From Ignavibacteriaceae bacterium (lineage in GTDB: Bacteria; Bacteroidota; Ignavibacteria; Ignavibacteriales; Ignavibacteriaceae), in the NCBI GenBank assembly GCA_031292455.1, contig JARLHC010000013.1:1-49942 (forward strand): 49,942 nt of DNA, read 5' to 3'. Shown one piece after another: positions 1-7,856 of the stretch (position 1 is its first letter; each line of letters begins with the position of its first letter). Under the pieces are notes generated by a model, which saw only the letters and a program-made list of their open reading frames with translations, did no database searches and was not told the origin of the DNA. Made by a program: the position numbers and the translations under genes.

Positions 1-183
1 TCTTCCGATCAGGTTAAAGAATGGGGCTCCGGGGGGATGGGCAACCTGAAGCCACGCAGCGGCAGCCGAACATTCTCCACAGTCCCAGAATGATACGGAA
101 GACTGGACTGTCATTGCAAATACAATCCCTGTTATCAGTGCGATAAAAATTGCAATAATATTCTGATATTTTTTATAACTCAT
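1..183 (-). CDS. DUF2723 membrane protein, N-terminal fragment (cut by window edge)
   Basis: This is the first 61 codons of a minus-strand gene that runs off the left edge. It starts at an ATG with a good Shine-Dalgarno (AGGAG, about 5 nt upstream). A hydrophobic segment at residues 8-26 is followed by SFWDCGE (31-37) and HPPGAPFF (49-56). That pairing is characteristic of DUF2723 (TMEM260/O-mannosyltransferase-like) proteins of Bacteroidota, which are large multi-pass membrane proteins thought to use lipid-linked sugars. Only the first membrane segment and the conserved loop after it are visible, so the function is inferred from family resemblance. The break is the window edge, not a stop codon. 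Confidence 0.75.
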   Translation of the reverse strand, partial: MSYKKYQNIIAIFIALITGIVFAMTVQSSVSFWDCGECSAAAAWLQVAHPPGAPFFNLIGR

Positions 184-535
184 CGTTCTCCTAAAATTAG
201 AAAAATCAAAAAGGTAAAGAATTGAAAGAAGTAATAGATTAATATAACCTTTTAAAATATTAACTTTTTTATCAGATTACAAAACAAAACTGCATCAATT
301 TACTTGTATTTAGAACAAAGAATAGAATTGAAAGGGAGTGATCCGGAATATCAATAATTTGAATATCCGAGGCCGAATAAATATTTAGTAGAGATACCGA
401 CAGTAAAATGTCCTTTCAGACCAATAACTGTCCAAACGCCGGGGGGGAAAAATGGTCAAAATTAAGGATCCCGGAATATATATTATATGATGGGAAAACA
501 TATTTGAATTAATCCTACGTTCAAAATTAAAACCA
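184..535. other. Intergenic region without recognisable gene
   Basis: About 350 bases separate the DUF2723 start from the terminator of the next gene. It is very AT-rich, with no convincing ORF, tRNA or conserved RNA. On the minus strand GATATTC occurs twice around 344-366, 15 nt apart. A run of seven G lies near 441-447. The promoter of the DUF2723 gene must lie here, but I cannot place -35 and -10 boxes with confidence. A 68-codon minus-strand frame (385-591) lacks a plausible product and overlaps the terminator, so I do not call it. Confidence 0.4.
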
Positions 536-562
536 TCCCGGCTGAGATAAACACAGCCGGGA
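536..562 (-). terminator. Rho-independent terminator after the SprA-like lipoprotein gene
   Basis: A perfect 9-bp GC-rich stem (536-544 pairs with 554-562, 9-nt loop) begins 16 bases past the stop of the minus-strand lipoprotein gene. On the transcript it is followed by a T-rich stretch (ATGGTTTTAATTTT). Position and shape fit an intrinsic terminator. Confidence 0.75.
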
Positions 563-577
563 ATTACACTAATTTTA

Positions 578-1582
578 TTAATCAGGAACAATGGACCCTT
601 TGATTACAAACCCATCCTTTTGAGTTAAAGAACTTTTGGACGAATCATAAATGGCATGATAACTTAGATCTAGTACCTGCTTAGGGCAGTTATTACCGAA
701 TGGCTGCAGAACAGGAAAGATTATATCTGAAGTTGAGGGGAGATAGGTAAAATATGGTCTTTGATCAAATTTTCCATCAGGCACCGGAGCTTCCGAACTG
801 TTAATTTGATCGAATCCGAACAATCTAAGGAAACTATCACTATACCAACTGCTAAAGAGCAGGTTGTTAATTTTATAATATATATTCAGATCAATACTTT
901 TAATAATAGTTCCAAGGTCTATTCGATAAATATTCTTTAACTGAAGTTTCCAGGCATCTTTCATATCAGGGTTCAAGTAAGGAGGTTTAATCATTTTCAG
1001 GACGATCTGATCTTTTTGGCCATTTATTATTTCAGATTCAAATTCGCCATAAGAGCCTTCATCAGTTTTATAAGCAACAGCGAGCAAAGCCCCATCTGCC
1101 GGTTCATTTATTAAATTTATATATCCTGTCTCCGATTGGAATATATAGTCCTGACCATATTCCAATCTTCTAAAATTACCGGAGTATTTTTCTCCAATAA
1201 CCGGCGTTTGATTATACCTTAGGCTATCGTCATATAAAGCAGCTGATTTTCTGACCGGAAGATTAAGATAGGCCCACCCTTTTATATTAGTAACCGGATA
1301 GAAGTAAGAATCAGAAATGTAAAGTTCAAAAGAAGAAATCCTATACCGGGGTACAATTACAGGTACAATATTGCCATAATATTTATTAAACAAATTCAAT
1401 TGTGCAGAGGTATCGGCATAAACCGCATCAATAAAATAGCAGCAATTTGAGTAATCTGTATAATTGATTTCAAAGGAAACTGAATTGTCGTTTGCGGGAG
1501 CAGCAACCGGAGTTATATTATTGTATTCACATCCCGCAAAGAAAAACAAGACCATTATCCCAAACAAGAAGGAGAGTTTCAT
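578..1582 (-). CDS. SprA-like lipoprotein (single repeat unit of the type IX secretion protein)
   Basis: 334 residues. The N-terminus is a lipoprotein signal ending in FFAGC (Cys18). The body matches my recollection of one internal unit of SprA/Sov, the giant outer-membrane translocon of the type IX secretion system. The matching parts are FRRLEYGQDYIF then GYINL (beta-hairpin), LLAVAYKTD, IVLKMIKPPYLNP, AWKLQLKNIYRI, FLRLFGFDQ with PDGKFD, and IIFPVLQPFG near the C-terminus. These are evenly spaced and in SprA order. Full SprA is over 2000 residues, so this is either a free-standing single-unit paralogue or a relic. The reading frame is intact and has its own RBS (AAGG), lipobox and terminator, which favours a real protein. 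It probably sits in an outer or periplasmic leaflet. No other type IX gene is visible nearby. Confidence 0.65.
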   Translation of the reverse strand: MKLSFLFGIMVLFFFAGCEYNNITPVAAPANDNSVSFEINYTDYSNCCYFIDAVYADTSAQLNLFNKYYGNIVPVIVPRYRISSFELYISDSYFYPVTNIKGWAYLNLPVRKSAALYDDSLRYNQTPVIGEKYSGNFRRLEYGQDYIFQSETGYINLINEPADGALLAVAYKTDEGSYGEFESEIINGQKDQIVLKMIKPPYLNPDMKDAWKLQLKNIYRIDLGTIIKSIDLNIYYKINNLLFSSWYSDSFLRLFGFDQINSSEAPVPDGKFDQRPYFTYLPSTSDIIFPVLQPFGNNCPKQVLDLSYHAIYDSSKSSLTQKDGFVIKGSIVPD

Positions 1583-1807
1583 AATTTACCTTTTATTTTA
1601 TTATTTGATATTAATACAACCTCCACCAAGGTTATATTGAAACTCAAATACAGGAAATACTATTTTTCCTTTAAATGGTAATAATAATCTATAACTACTC
1701 TTTTATATTAATAAACCCGCACACTGAGTGATTTGATTTCGAATGGTTTAACGTAAAAAATAAATTTATATTTGTCAATACAAATTATTAGATCCACCGG
1801 AAGGTTA

Positions 1808-3415
1808 TTATTTTCTTCTATTATAATTTCTTTGAGGACGCGGATAATTACTTTTAACCGGTTCAACCTTTTTAGCTTCCCGTTCATATGGAGGTGGCTG
1901 TTTAAGAAGCTCCTCGGGAGGATTTATGCAGACAAATGGTTTCCCGATTAATTCCTCGATAGCAGGAATGCTGAATGAATCATCTTCGGTAGCAAAACTG
2001 ATTGAGATACCGGTTGCACCTGCCCTGCCTGTCCTTCCGATCCGGTGGACATAATCCTGAGGGTCGCCCGGCAGGGAAAAATTTATTACATGCGAAATAT
2101 TATCAACATGTATTCCTCTACCAGCTACATCAGTAGCAATAAGAACCTTAACCGCACTTGATTTGAAATTGTCAAGAACTTTAATCCGTTTACGCTGATC
2201 TACTTCGCCGGATATAATTTCACATTCGATCCCGTTCCTGAAAAGTTTTCTGCCAAGATCCCTTGCTTCATCCCTCCGGTTTACAAATACGAGTATCTTT
2301 CCGGGTTTTTCTTTCATTAAGATATTATACAGCAGATAATATTTCTCACGGGAAGAAACTATATACACAATTTGTTCTATACTTTTTACAATCAACTCGT
2401 CGGGCTCAATTTCTACTGAGAAGGAATCCCTGGTCCAGCTTCCGGCAAGATTTCTTACATCGGTATTGATTGTAGCACTGAAGAAGAGGGTTTGTCTTGC
2501 TTCTTTGGGAGGGCAGGCGCGCACAATTTTCTTCACATCAGGAATAAAGCCCATATCGAGCATACGGTCCGCCTCATCGAGAACGAGAGTATCAACATTA
2601 TTAAGGTGAAGTTCATGCTTATTGATAAAATCAATAATCCGGCCGGGGGTACCTATCAGAATATCGACAGTTTTATTTACAAGATAATTGCGCTGTTTAT
2701 TATAATCCATCCCGCCGAAAACAGTAAGTATATTTAAATTCAGATATTTAGAAAGGAGAAGAGCATCCTGTGATATCTGCATAGCAAGCTCTCTTGTAGG
2801 AGCGAGAACCAAAACCCTTGGAGAACCGGGTCTCTTATTTTCTGCTGATTTATTCCTGAGAATTCTGGTTAATGAGGTGATCAGAAATGCAGCAGTTTTA
2901 CCGGTACCCGTTTGAGCCTGTCCAATAGCATCCTTTCCTTCAAGACCCTTACCGAGAATTTCCATCTGGATTGGAGTACAATACTGGAAATTAAGATCAA
3001 AGATAGCATGCATTATTTCTTCAGGAAGACCGAAATCATGAAACCTTTTTTTACCTTCAATTACGGGGACTTTAAATTCATCCGGATTCCATTTTACAGC
3101 AATTTTGGAAACCGGTTTAATTAAAGGTTTGGCAGAAGTTTTGGGCGCAGATGCATGTTTAACCGAATCAGTCTGAGGTGGTTTTCTGTAGGGAGATCTA
3201 GGGAGTGAATATCCTCGGGGATTTGAACCCTTATAATTTGGATTTACATAGCTGCCCTTTACATCCCCTCCCTGAACGGTAACCTCATTTTTTTTGTCCT
3301 GCACCTTTTTTTGAACAGAATCCTTTTTCTTCTCAATCTCTTTTAATTCTTTTTTCTTTGAAGATGATTTCCCCTGTAGTTTCCTGCCTATAAGCTTTAA
3401 TAAATTTAGTACCAA
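1808..3415 (-). CDS. DEAD-box ATP-dependent RNA helicase (RhlE/RhlB-like)
   Basis: 535 residues. It unwinds RNA duplexes using ATP, probably in ribosome assembly or mRNA turnover. Visible motifs: Q motif region (CTPIQ, 146-150), Walker A AQTGTGKT (167-174), PTREL (206-210), GG, DEAD (280-283), SAT (314-316), ATDVAGRG (427-434) and HRIGRTGRAG (457-466). The core is preceded by about 120 residues of Lys-rich, low-complexity sequence and followed by a short basic tail, both typical RNA-binding extensions. The start is a TTG (3415) with AGGA 5 nt upstream; the first in-frame ATG lies inside the helicase core, so TTG is preferred. It is preceded by a lipoprotein gene and a hairpin and is probably its own transcript. 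Confidence 0.9.
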   Translation of the reverse strand: MVLNLLKLIGRKLQGKSSSKKKELKEIEKKKDSVQKKVQDKKNEVTVQGGDVKGSYVNPNYKGSNPRGYSLPRSPYRKPPQTDSVKHASAPKTSAKPLIKPVSKIAVKWNPDEFKVPVIEGKKRFHDFGLPEEIMHAIFDLNFQYCTPIQMEILGKGLEGKDAIGQAQTGTGKTAAFLITSLTRILRNKSAENKRPGSPRVLVLAPTRELAMQISQDALLLSKYLNLNILTVFGGMDYNKQRNYLVNKTVDILIGTPGRIIDFINKHELHLNNVDTLVLDEADRMLDMGFIPDVKKIVRACPPKEARQTLFFSATINTDVRNLAGSWTRDSFSVEIEPDELIVKSIEQIVYIVSSREKYYLLYNILMKEKPGKILVFVNRRDEARDLGRKLFRNGIECEIISGEVDQRKRIKVLDNFKSSAVKVLIATDVAGRGIHVDNISHVINFSLPGDPQDYVHRIGRTGRAGATGISISFATEDDSFSIPAIEELIGKPFVCINPPEELLKQPPPYEREAKKVEPVKSNYPRPQRNYNRRK

Positions 3416-3539
3416 AAATTCCTGCCTTAATTAAAATAATAACATGGAAGGCAAATACCCGCCAATTTTAGTATGATAAATATATACAAAAAGAAGCTCA
3501 AAAACAGTTAAATAACCCGCCCCCTACCCCTTTAGATGG

Positions 3540-3566
3540 AAAGGAAGCTAAGTATCAGCTTCCTTT
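3540..3566 (-). terminator. Hairpin overlapping the stop codon of the OB-fold lipoprotein gene
   Basis: A perfect 10-bp stem (3540-3549 with 3557-3566, 7-nt loop). The upstream arm on the transcript encodes the last codons and the TGA stop (3555-3557) of the lipoprotein gene. Only three Ts follow on the minus-strand transcript, while the plus strand has five, so it could work in either direction. I infer a terminator separating this gene from the helicase. Confidence 0.5.
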
Positions 3567-4292
3567 TTCAACTGTTAGATTTGCATCTTCAATCATGACC
3601 TTATAGGTATAACCTGCACCAAAATCTTTATTGGTAGCAATCTTACCCTCAACAATGATAATCTGGCCTACTGATGTCTGATCCTTACTGGTAACCATGA
3701 GATCGTAGTTGCTGCCGGATTCAGTCCCATCCTGGATATGGATCCAGTTCCTTCCCATAATTTCCGGGTTATATTTAACAACCTTACCTCTGACCTTTAC
3801 CATTTGCCCATTCAACATATCCATATTATTATAGATCTGTGCAATAGTTTTTCCGTTTTTAACATGTTCTAAATTTATATCAATTTTAGGAGTAGCCATT
3901 ACCTGCGAATGGGCAGTCTTTGGGTCAACGGGGGGAACGGCATTAGGATTATTCATATTATGAGGAGTCTTTGTTATGTCATCAACAAATAGAATGGATT
4001 CAAAGGTTTTTTTGAGAGTAGGGCTAGGAAAATTCTTCATTTCCATACTTTTAGTATAATACAGAATATCTCCTTTAACGGCATCCACCTTATTTGCTGC
4101 TATCCAATATTTTCTCCCGTTATTCTCACTTACCTGAAGGTAGGAATAATCTTTAGCGTCAATCTTATCCTCAACTTTAACAACATGAGCTCCGGCAGGT
4201 GCATTAACCTGTTGAACTTTTTCTTCTTTCTTTTCGCAGGATGCAAGGATGAATAACGACAAAAAACCAAGGAAGAATAAAGTACTTCTCAT
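3555..4292 (-). CDS. Lipoprotein with OB-fold domain (NrfJ-like)
   Basis: 245 residues with a lipoprotein signal, lipobox LASC (Cys19). The first domain (about 35-110) has the pattern YSYLQVSENNGRKYWIA followed by KGDILYY and MEMKNFPSPTL; the same arrangement occurs in small exported proteins of Geobacter and relatives annotated as NrfJ-like. A His/Pro-rich linker follows, then a second domain (about 145-240) with VKVRGKVVKYNPEIMGRNW and IHIQDGTESG, an OB-fold seen in exported nucleic-acid- or ligand-binding proteins. Biochemical role unknown; probably periplasmic or surface. ATG start with GGAG nearby. It is divergent from the PLP enzyme gene. Confidence 0.65.
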   Translation of the reverse strand: MRSTLFFLGFLSLFILASCEKKEEKVQQVNAPAGAHVVKVEDKIDAKDYSYLQVSENNGRKYWIAANKVDAVKGDILYYTKSMEMKNFPSPTLKKTFESILFVDDITKTPHNMNNPNAVPPVDPKTAHSQVMATPKIDINLEHVKNGKTIAQIYNNMDMLNGQMVKVRGKVVKYNPEIMGRNWIHIQDGTESGSNYDLMVTSKDQTSVGQIIIVEGKIATNKDFGAGYTYKVMIEDANLTVEKGS

Positions 4293-4364
4293 TCAGATTC
4301 TCCAATTTTATAAATAATAATCTTTTAATATATGAAATTGATATTAAAACTCCGAAGCTATAAA

Positions 4365-4426
4365 ACACCCGGTTGTTTAGCACACGATGAATTTGTGCTG
4401 TATTTCCATTACATTTTACAGGGTGT
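4365..4426 (+). promoter_or_regulatory. Possible structured leader of the PLP enzyme gene
   Basis: Two nested inverted repeats lie just before the gene: an outer 6-bp pair ACACCC (4365-4370) with GGGTGT (4421-4426), and an inner 6-bp pair AGCACA (4379-4384) with TGTGCT (4394-4399). The outer arm ends 24 nt before the ATG. It could be a cis-acting RNA or an operator. It does not match any riboswitch consensus I know, including the SAM-I class expected for sulfur metabolism. Confidence 0.3.
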
Positions 4427-4450
4427 ATTAAATAATATGGAGAGGAGAAA

Positions 4451-5548
4451 ATGGAAATAAAAGAAACAACAGAACAGTCAACCATACCTACAGACGATTC
4501 CAAATATTCAATGCAGACACATATGATATACGGAAAGAATGTATCCAGAAAATGGGATTATTCCCATCATGTAGTAGCCCCGATATCATCATCAGTTATC
4601 TTCCGGCTGGATTCAGTAGAAAGAGGCGCCGAAGGGTTCAGGGAATTTGCCAATTCAAAGATGCTTGGTGAAGAATCGATTCCTATTTATATATATGACA
4701 GACTCGGGGAACCGAATAAAGACATGCTTGAGGAAAACCTGGCATATATTGAAAGGGGTGAAATGGCTGTTACATTTGCAACCGGGATGGGGGCCATATC
4801 GGGAATACTTGGGGTATTAACAAAATCAGGAGATGAGATAATAACACATAAAACTTTATACGGATGTACTTTTTCGCTTCTTAACAACTGGTACCCGCGA
4901 TATAATATAAAATTCACTCCTTTGGATCTCACAGAGACCGCTAGCCTGAAGGATATAATAACAGACAGAACCAAGGTTATCTATTTTGAGTCTCCTTCGA
5001 ATCCTAATCTGGATATCATTGATATCGAGGAAATAAGAAGAATATGCGAAGAGGTGAATAGCAAGAGGATTGCCGGGAATTTCATACATATAGTTGTAGA
5101 TAATACTTTTGCTACCCCGTATTGCCAGAGACCTATCGAACTGGGTGCAGATTTTACAATTCATTCATTAACCAAAGGAATCGGCGGATTCGGAACTGAT
5201 ATGGGGGGTGTAGTTATTGGTCCCAGTAAGTATCAGGACCTGATACTCCTTTACAGGAAAGATTTCGGGGCAGTATTAAGTACAAAGGCTGCATGGACTG
5301 TGTCAACATACGGACTCCCTACTCTTCACCTGAGAATAAGCCAGCAAATTAAAAATGCTATAGTAGCGGCAGAATTTCTTAACACACATCCTAAGATTGC
5401 ATTTGTTAACTACCCCGGACTGCCTGAATATAAATTTCATGAGCTTGCAAAGAAGCAGATGAGAGACTACAATAACAATTTCGCCCCGGGCAGTCTTATC
5501 TATTTCGGATTAAAAGGGAAAGACAGTATTGAAAGAAAAGAGAATTGA
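4451..5548 (+). CDS. Cys/Met metabolism PLP-dependent enzyme, N-terminal part (interrupted by in-frame TGA)
   Basis: First 365 residues of a trans-sulfuration family enzyme (cystathionine gamma-synthase, methionine gamma-lyase or O-acetylhomoserine sulfhydrylase type). The SD is GGAGAGGAG and the start ATG. It has YIYDRLGEPNKDMLEE, ATGMGAISGIL, the PLP-stacking region HKTLYGCTF, ESPSNPNLDIID, DNTFATPY and SLTKGIGGFGTDMGG with the Schiff-base lysine at K242. It stops at TGA 5546-5548 just where the C-terminal domain begins. The family continuation (AVSLGHTRTLLEHPASMTHS) lies immediately downstream in the same frame. The substrate cannot be fixed from sequence. As read, the product lacks the last 77 residues, including the SLG and HPASMTH segments near the active site, so it is probably inactive unless the stop is an error or read through. 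Confidence 0.85.
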   Translation: MEIKETTEQSTIPTDDSKYSMQTHMIYGKNVSRKWDYSHHVVAPISSSVIFRLDSVERGAEGFREFANSKMLGEESIPIYIYDRLGEPNKDMLEENLAYIERGEMAVTFATGMGAISGILGVLTKSGDEIITHKTLYGCTFSLLNNWYPRYNIKFTPLDLTETASLKDIITDRTKVIYFESPSNPNLDIIDIEEIRRICEEVNSKRIAGNFIHIVVDNTFATPYCQRPIELGADFTIHSLTKGIGGFGTDMGGVVIGPSKYQDLILLYRKDFGAVLSTKAAWTVSTYGLPTLHLRISQQIKNAIVAAEFLNTHPKIAFVNYPGLPEYKFHELAKKQMRDYNNNFAPGSLIYFGLKGKDSIERKEN

Positions 5549-5554
5549 AGAAAG

Positions 5555-5779
5555 ATGATGAACTTTGCTGCAAAGAATGCTTATACAATCACCCTTGCAG
5601 TAAGTTTAGGACATACAAGAACATTGCTTGAGCATCCTGCATCGATGACCCATTCTATGATTCCTCCGGAAAAGCTGACCGATTTTGGTATAGACCCCGG
5701 AGGAATCAGGATGGCAGTAGGGCTTGAAAATATCGATGATCTGTTAATGGATTTGGATAAGTGCCTTGGAATAATTTAG
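5555..5779 (+). pseudogene. C-terminal remnant of the same PLP-dependent enzyme
   Basis: 74 residues in the same frame as the upstream part, separated only by TGA and two sense codons. It carries AVSLGHTRTLLEHPASMTH, then GIDPGGIRMAVGLENIDDL, the standard end of Cys/Met metabolism enzymes (substrate-binding arginine region). A separate ATG exists at 5555 with weak purine-rich sequence before it, but a free C-terminal domain of this family is not known to act alone. With the stop read as a sense codon the whole protein would be 442 residues, normal for the family. Confidence 0.75.
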
Positions 5780-5889
5780 AAAATAGAATTTTCATCCTAT
5801 ATTAGTGCGGGTTAGTATATATGATAGATAAAAATCTGAAAATATTGTACTGGTAAAAAGAAATCAAGTGAAGTGTTAGCAGGAAAGTG

Positions 5890-5922
5890 CCTGAAAACGT
5901 TTTGAAATCGTTTTGAAACCGT
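5890..5922. repeat. Three tandem 11-nt repeats (block A)
   Basis: Three consecutive 11-nt units at 5890-5900, 5901-5911 and 5912-5922 share the core TGAAANCGT (CCTGAAAACGT, TTTGAAATCGT, TTTGAAACCGT). They lie in the 203-nt gap between the convergent PLP gene and truA. A related block is at 49733-49776. Confidence 0.65.
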
Positions 5923-5982
5923 ATTTTTAGGAAAATAATTAAGGTCAAAAAGAACGGTACTATTATATTATTTAGTTCCCGC

Positions 5983-6759
5983 CTATATCGATATAATCGG
6001 AAGAAGTTTACGTGAGTTAATTTCATTTTTATAAAGCACTGATTCAAGGAATAATCCTGAAGGAGGGGCTGTAAATCTTGATGGGTCTTTACTTTTATTG
6101 TTTAGATAAAAGAGAAGGTCTTTCTCATTCAGTTTTCCCCTCCCGATTTCTACCAGAGTGCCTACCATCCTTCTAACCATTTTCCAAAGGAAGTGAGATC
6201 CGGTTATACGGATAAGAATAATGCTGCCTGCTTCCTTCATTTCAATATTCTCTATCTGAACTTTAGTTGATTTTTCTTCCTTGTCTTCATCAGAGAAGGA
6301 TGTAAAATCATGCATGCCTATAAAATTAAACGAAGCAGAGCTCATTAAATCGAAATTAAGGGTATCCTTTATCCACCAGACATAATTCTTCCCGAATGCT
6401 GTTCTTCTTCTAGAAACCTGATAGATGTAACTGCGAGACACAGCATCATGCCGTGCATGGAAATTACTATTTATCTTCTGCACTTCAAGAATATTGATAT
6501 CGGAGGGAAGGAGATCATTGAATTTTAACCTGATTATTTCAGGGCTGAGCATAGTCTTTACGTCAAGATGAGCAATCTGGCAAAGCGCATGCACACCGCT
6601 ATCTGTTCTTCCCGAACCCTGCAAATCAAAACCGGATGTCTTAAATATTTCTGTTCCGATATTAAAGAGAGTCCCCTGAATGGTTTTTGCATTCTGCTGC
6701 TTCTGCCAGCCGCTGTAACGAGTGCCTTCATATTCTATATATAACTTAAATTTTGACAT
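5983..6759 (-). CDS. truA: tRNA pseudouridine(38-40) synthase TruA
   Basis: 258 residues. It converts uridines 38-40 in the anticodon stem-loop to pseudouridine. The family start YIEYEGTRYSGWQKQ is present, and the catalytic Asp is D53 in GRTDSGVHA. FLWKMVRRMVG and the C-terminal APPSGLFL segments match the second half of the fold. It is the last gene of a three-gene minus-strand cluster: its ATG overlaps the queD stop as TAATG, implying coupled translation. All three genes act on tRNA modification. Confidence 0.97.
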   Translation of the reverse strand: MSKFKLYIEYEGTRYSGWQKQQNAKTIQGTLFNIGTEIFKTSGFDLQGSGRTDSGVHALCQIAHLDVKTMLSPEIIRLKFNDLLPSDINILEVQKINSNFHARHDAVSRSYIYQVSRRRTAFGKNYVWWIKDTLNFDLMSSASFNFIGMHDFTSFSDEDKEEKSTKVQIENIEMKEAGSIILIRITGSHFLWKMVRRMVGTLVEIGRGKLNEKDLLFYLNNKSKDPSRFTAPPSGLFLESVLYKNEINSRKLLPIISI

Positions 6760-7178
6760 TATTCATTTATCCTGATTTCTTCTTCCGCATAATCGTCAGG
6801 TGTTTCACATATCCGCACCTTAAGTGATTTTATATTTGAAGGTAAGTTGGAATTTTTAATTCTTTCCAGGAAATAGGAACAAATATTTTCAACTGTTGAT
6901 TGAAATCCGGCGACAATCTTTTTAGAATTTATTTTAGTCAGAAAATTGAGTACCTCTTCATCGTCCTTATATACAAGGAAAGCATGATCGAGTTCCTCAA
7001 CAATCGGATTAACTATCTTTTTAAGTTCAAAGTAATCGAGTATCATGCCATTCTTATCAACATCACCTTCCAGTTCAACAATCATTTTATATGAATGGCC
7101 ATGTATATTTTTGCATTTGCCAAAATGTTCAGGGAGCCGATGCCCCATTTCCCAAGAAAACTCTTTTGCTATTTTCAT
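6759..7178 (-). CDS. queD: 6-carboxy-5,6,7,8-tetrahydropterin synthase QueD
   Basis: 139 residues. It converts 7,8-dihydroneopterin triphosphate to carboxytetrahydropterin, the second step toward preQ0 and queuosine. Zinc ligands H13, H26 and H28 (in NIHGHSY) and the likely catalytic Cys22 are visible. DYFELKK and ELDHAFL (D64, H65) and the late CETPDDYAEEEI match QueD. The gene overlaps queE upstream and truA downstream by one base each (TAATG). Its SD (GAGGAG) lies inside the last codons of queE. queC and queF are not in the window. Confidence 0.96.
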   Translation of the reverse strand: MKIAKEFSWEMGHRLPEHFGKCKNIHGHSYKMIVELEGDVDKNGMILDYFELKKIVNPIVEELDHAFLVYKDDEEVLNFLTKINSKKIVAGFQSTVENICSYFLERIKNSNLPSNIKSLKVRICETPDDYAEEEIRINE

Positions 7179-7816
7179 TATACTCCTCTTTCATCAGGTT
7201 TCCAGATGAATTTATGCATCTGCAATTGAAACCTTATATTTAATTTATCTTCCAAAATCCAATTCACTAATTCGACGGGCAGAAGCTTACCGAATACTAC
7301 AGAGAAAAGAACATGACATTTATTATTAAGAGAATATGTCTCTACAATATTTTTAGACCACAAATAGTCTTCCCTGCTGCCGATAACAAATTTAACTTCA
7401 TCTTCTTTTTTAAGGTAATTAATATTCTCATACATATTTTTCTTCAGCATACCACTTGACGGGGTCTTAAGATCCATAATTATTTTAACTCTTTTATCGA
7501 CATTATTTACCGGCAAGCTGCCTCCGGTTTCAAGGAGAACCTCAAATCCATTATCGGCAAGCTGCCTCATTAGGCCAAAGGACTCTTCCTGGAACAGAGG
7601 CTCCCCCCCTGTAATTTCAACAAGAGAGCAGTCATATTTCCGTATTTCAAGTATAATATCCTCTATGCTTAGGTCCTTTCCTTCATAAAACGCATATTCT
7701 GTATCACAATAGGAACACCTTAAATTGCAGTAAGTAAGGCGGACAAAGACACAGGGCAGCCCTGCTTTAGTGCTTTCCCCTTGTACAGAATAGTAAATTT
7801 CGTTGATTTTAAGCAT
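7178..7816 (-). CDS. queE: 7-carboxy-7-deazaguanine synthase QueE (radical SAM)
   Basis: 212 residues. A radical SAM enzyme that contracts the QueD product to 7-carboxy-7-deazaguanine. The N-terminal substrate motif SVQGES is followed by the iron-sulfur cluster triad C30, C34, C37 (CNLRCSYC) and then ITGGEPLFQ. It is the first gene of the queE-queD-truA cluster and divergent from rpsT, with about 109 nt between them. Its RBS is weak. The C-terminal LQMHKFIWKPDERGV is typical of the shorter QueE form. Confidence 0.95.
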   Translation of the reverse strand: MLKINEIYYSVQGESTKAGLPCVFVRLTYCNLRCSYCDTEYAFYEGKDLSIEDIILEIRKYDCSLVEITGGEPLFQEESFGLMRQLADNGFEVLLETGGSLPVNNVDKRVKIIMDLKTPSSGMLKKNMYENINYLKKEDEVKFVIGSREDYLWSKNIVETYSLNNKCHVLFSVVFGKLLPVELVNWILEDKLNIRFQLQMHKFIWKPDERGV

Positions 7817-7856
7817 ATTTATGAATTATTGTAAAAGAAATTTAATAAAGTAGATG

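Noticed and set aside
1583-1807. SRP RNA or another small RNA in the gap (CCGGAAGG near 1797)
   Set aside because: Only a short string resembles the SRP apical motif; no surrounding pairing or conserved loop was found.
4204-4503. 99-codon minus-strand frame between the lipoprotein and PLP genes
   Set aside because: It overlaps both flanking genes and the leader inverted repeats; translation looks random.
5546-5575. UGA as a selenocysteine codon in the PLP enzyme
   Set aside because: Only a 5-bp hairpin (CTTTG/CAAAG) with a 3-nt loop follows; it does not resemble a bacterial SECIS, and no Sec-containing member of this enzyme family is known to me.
5802-6047. 81-codon minus-strand frame at the end of truA
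   Set aside because: Overlaps truA in another frame and runs through the 11-nt repeats; no family resemblance.
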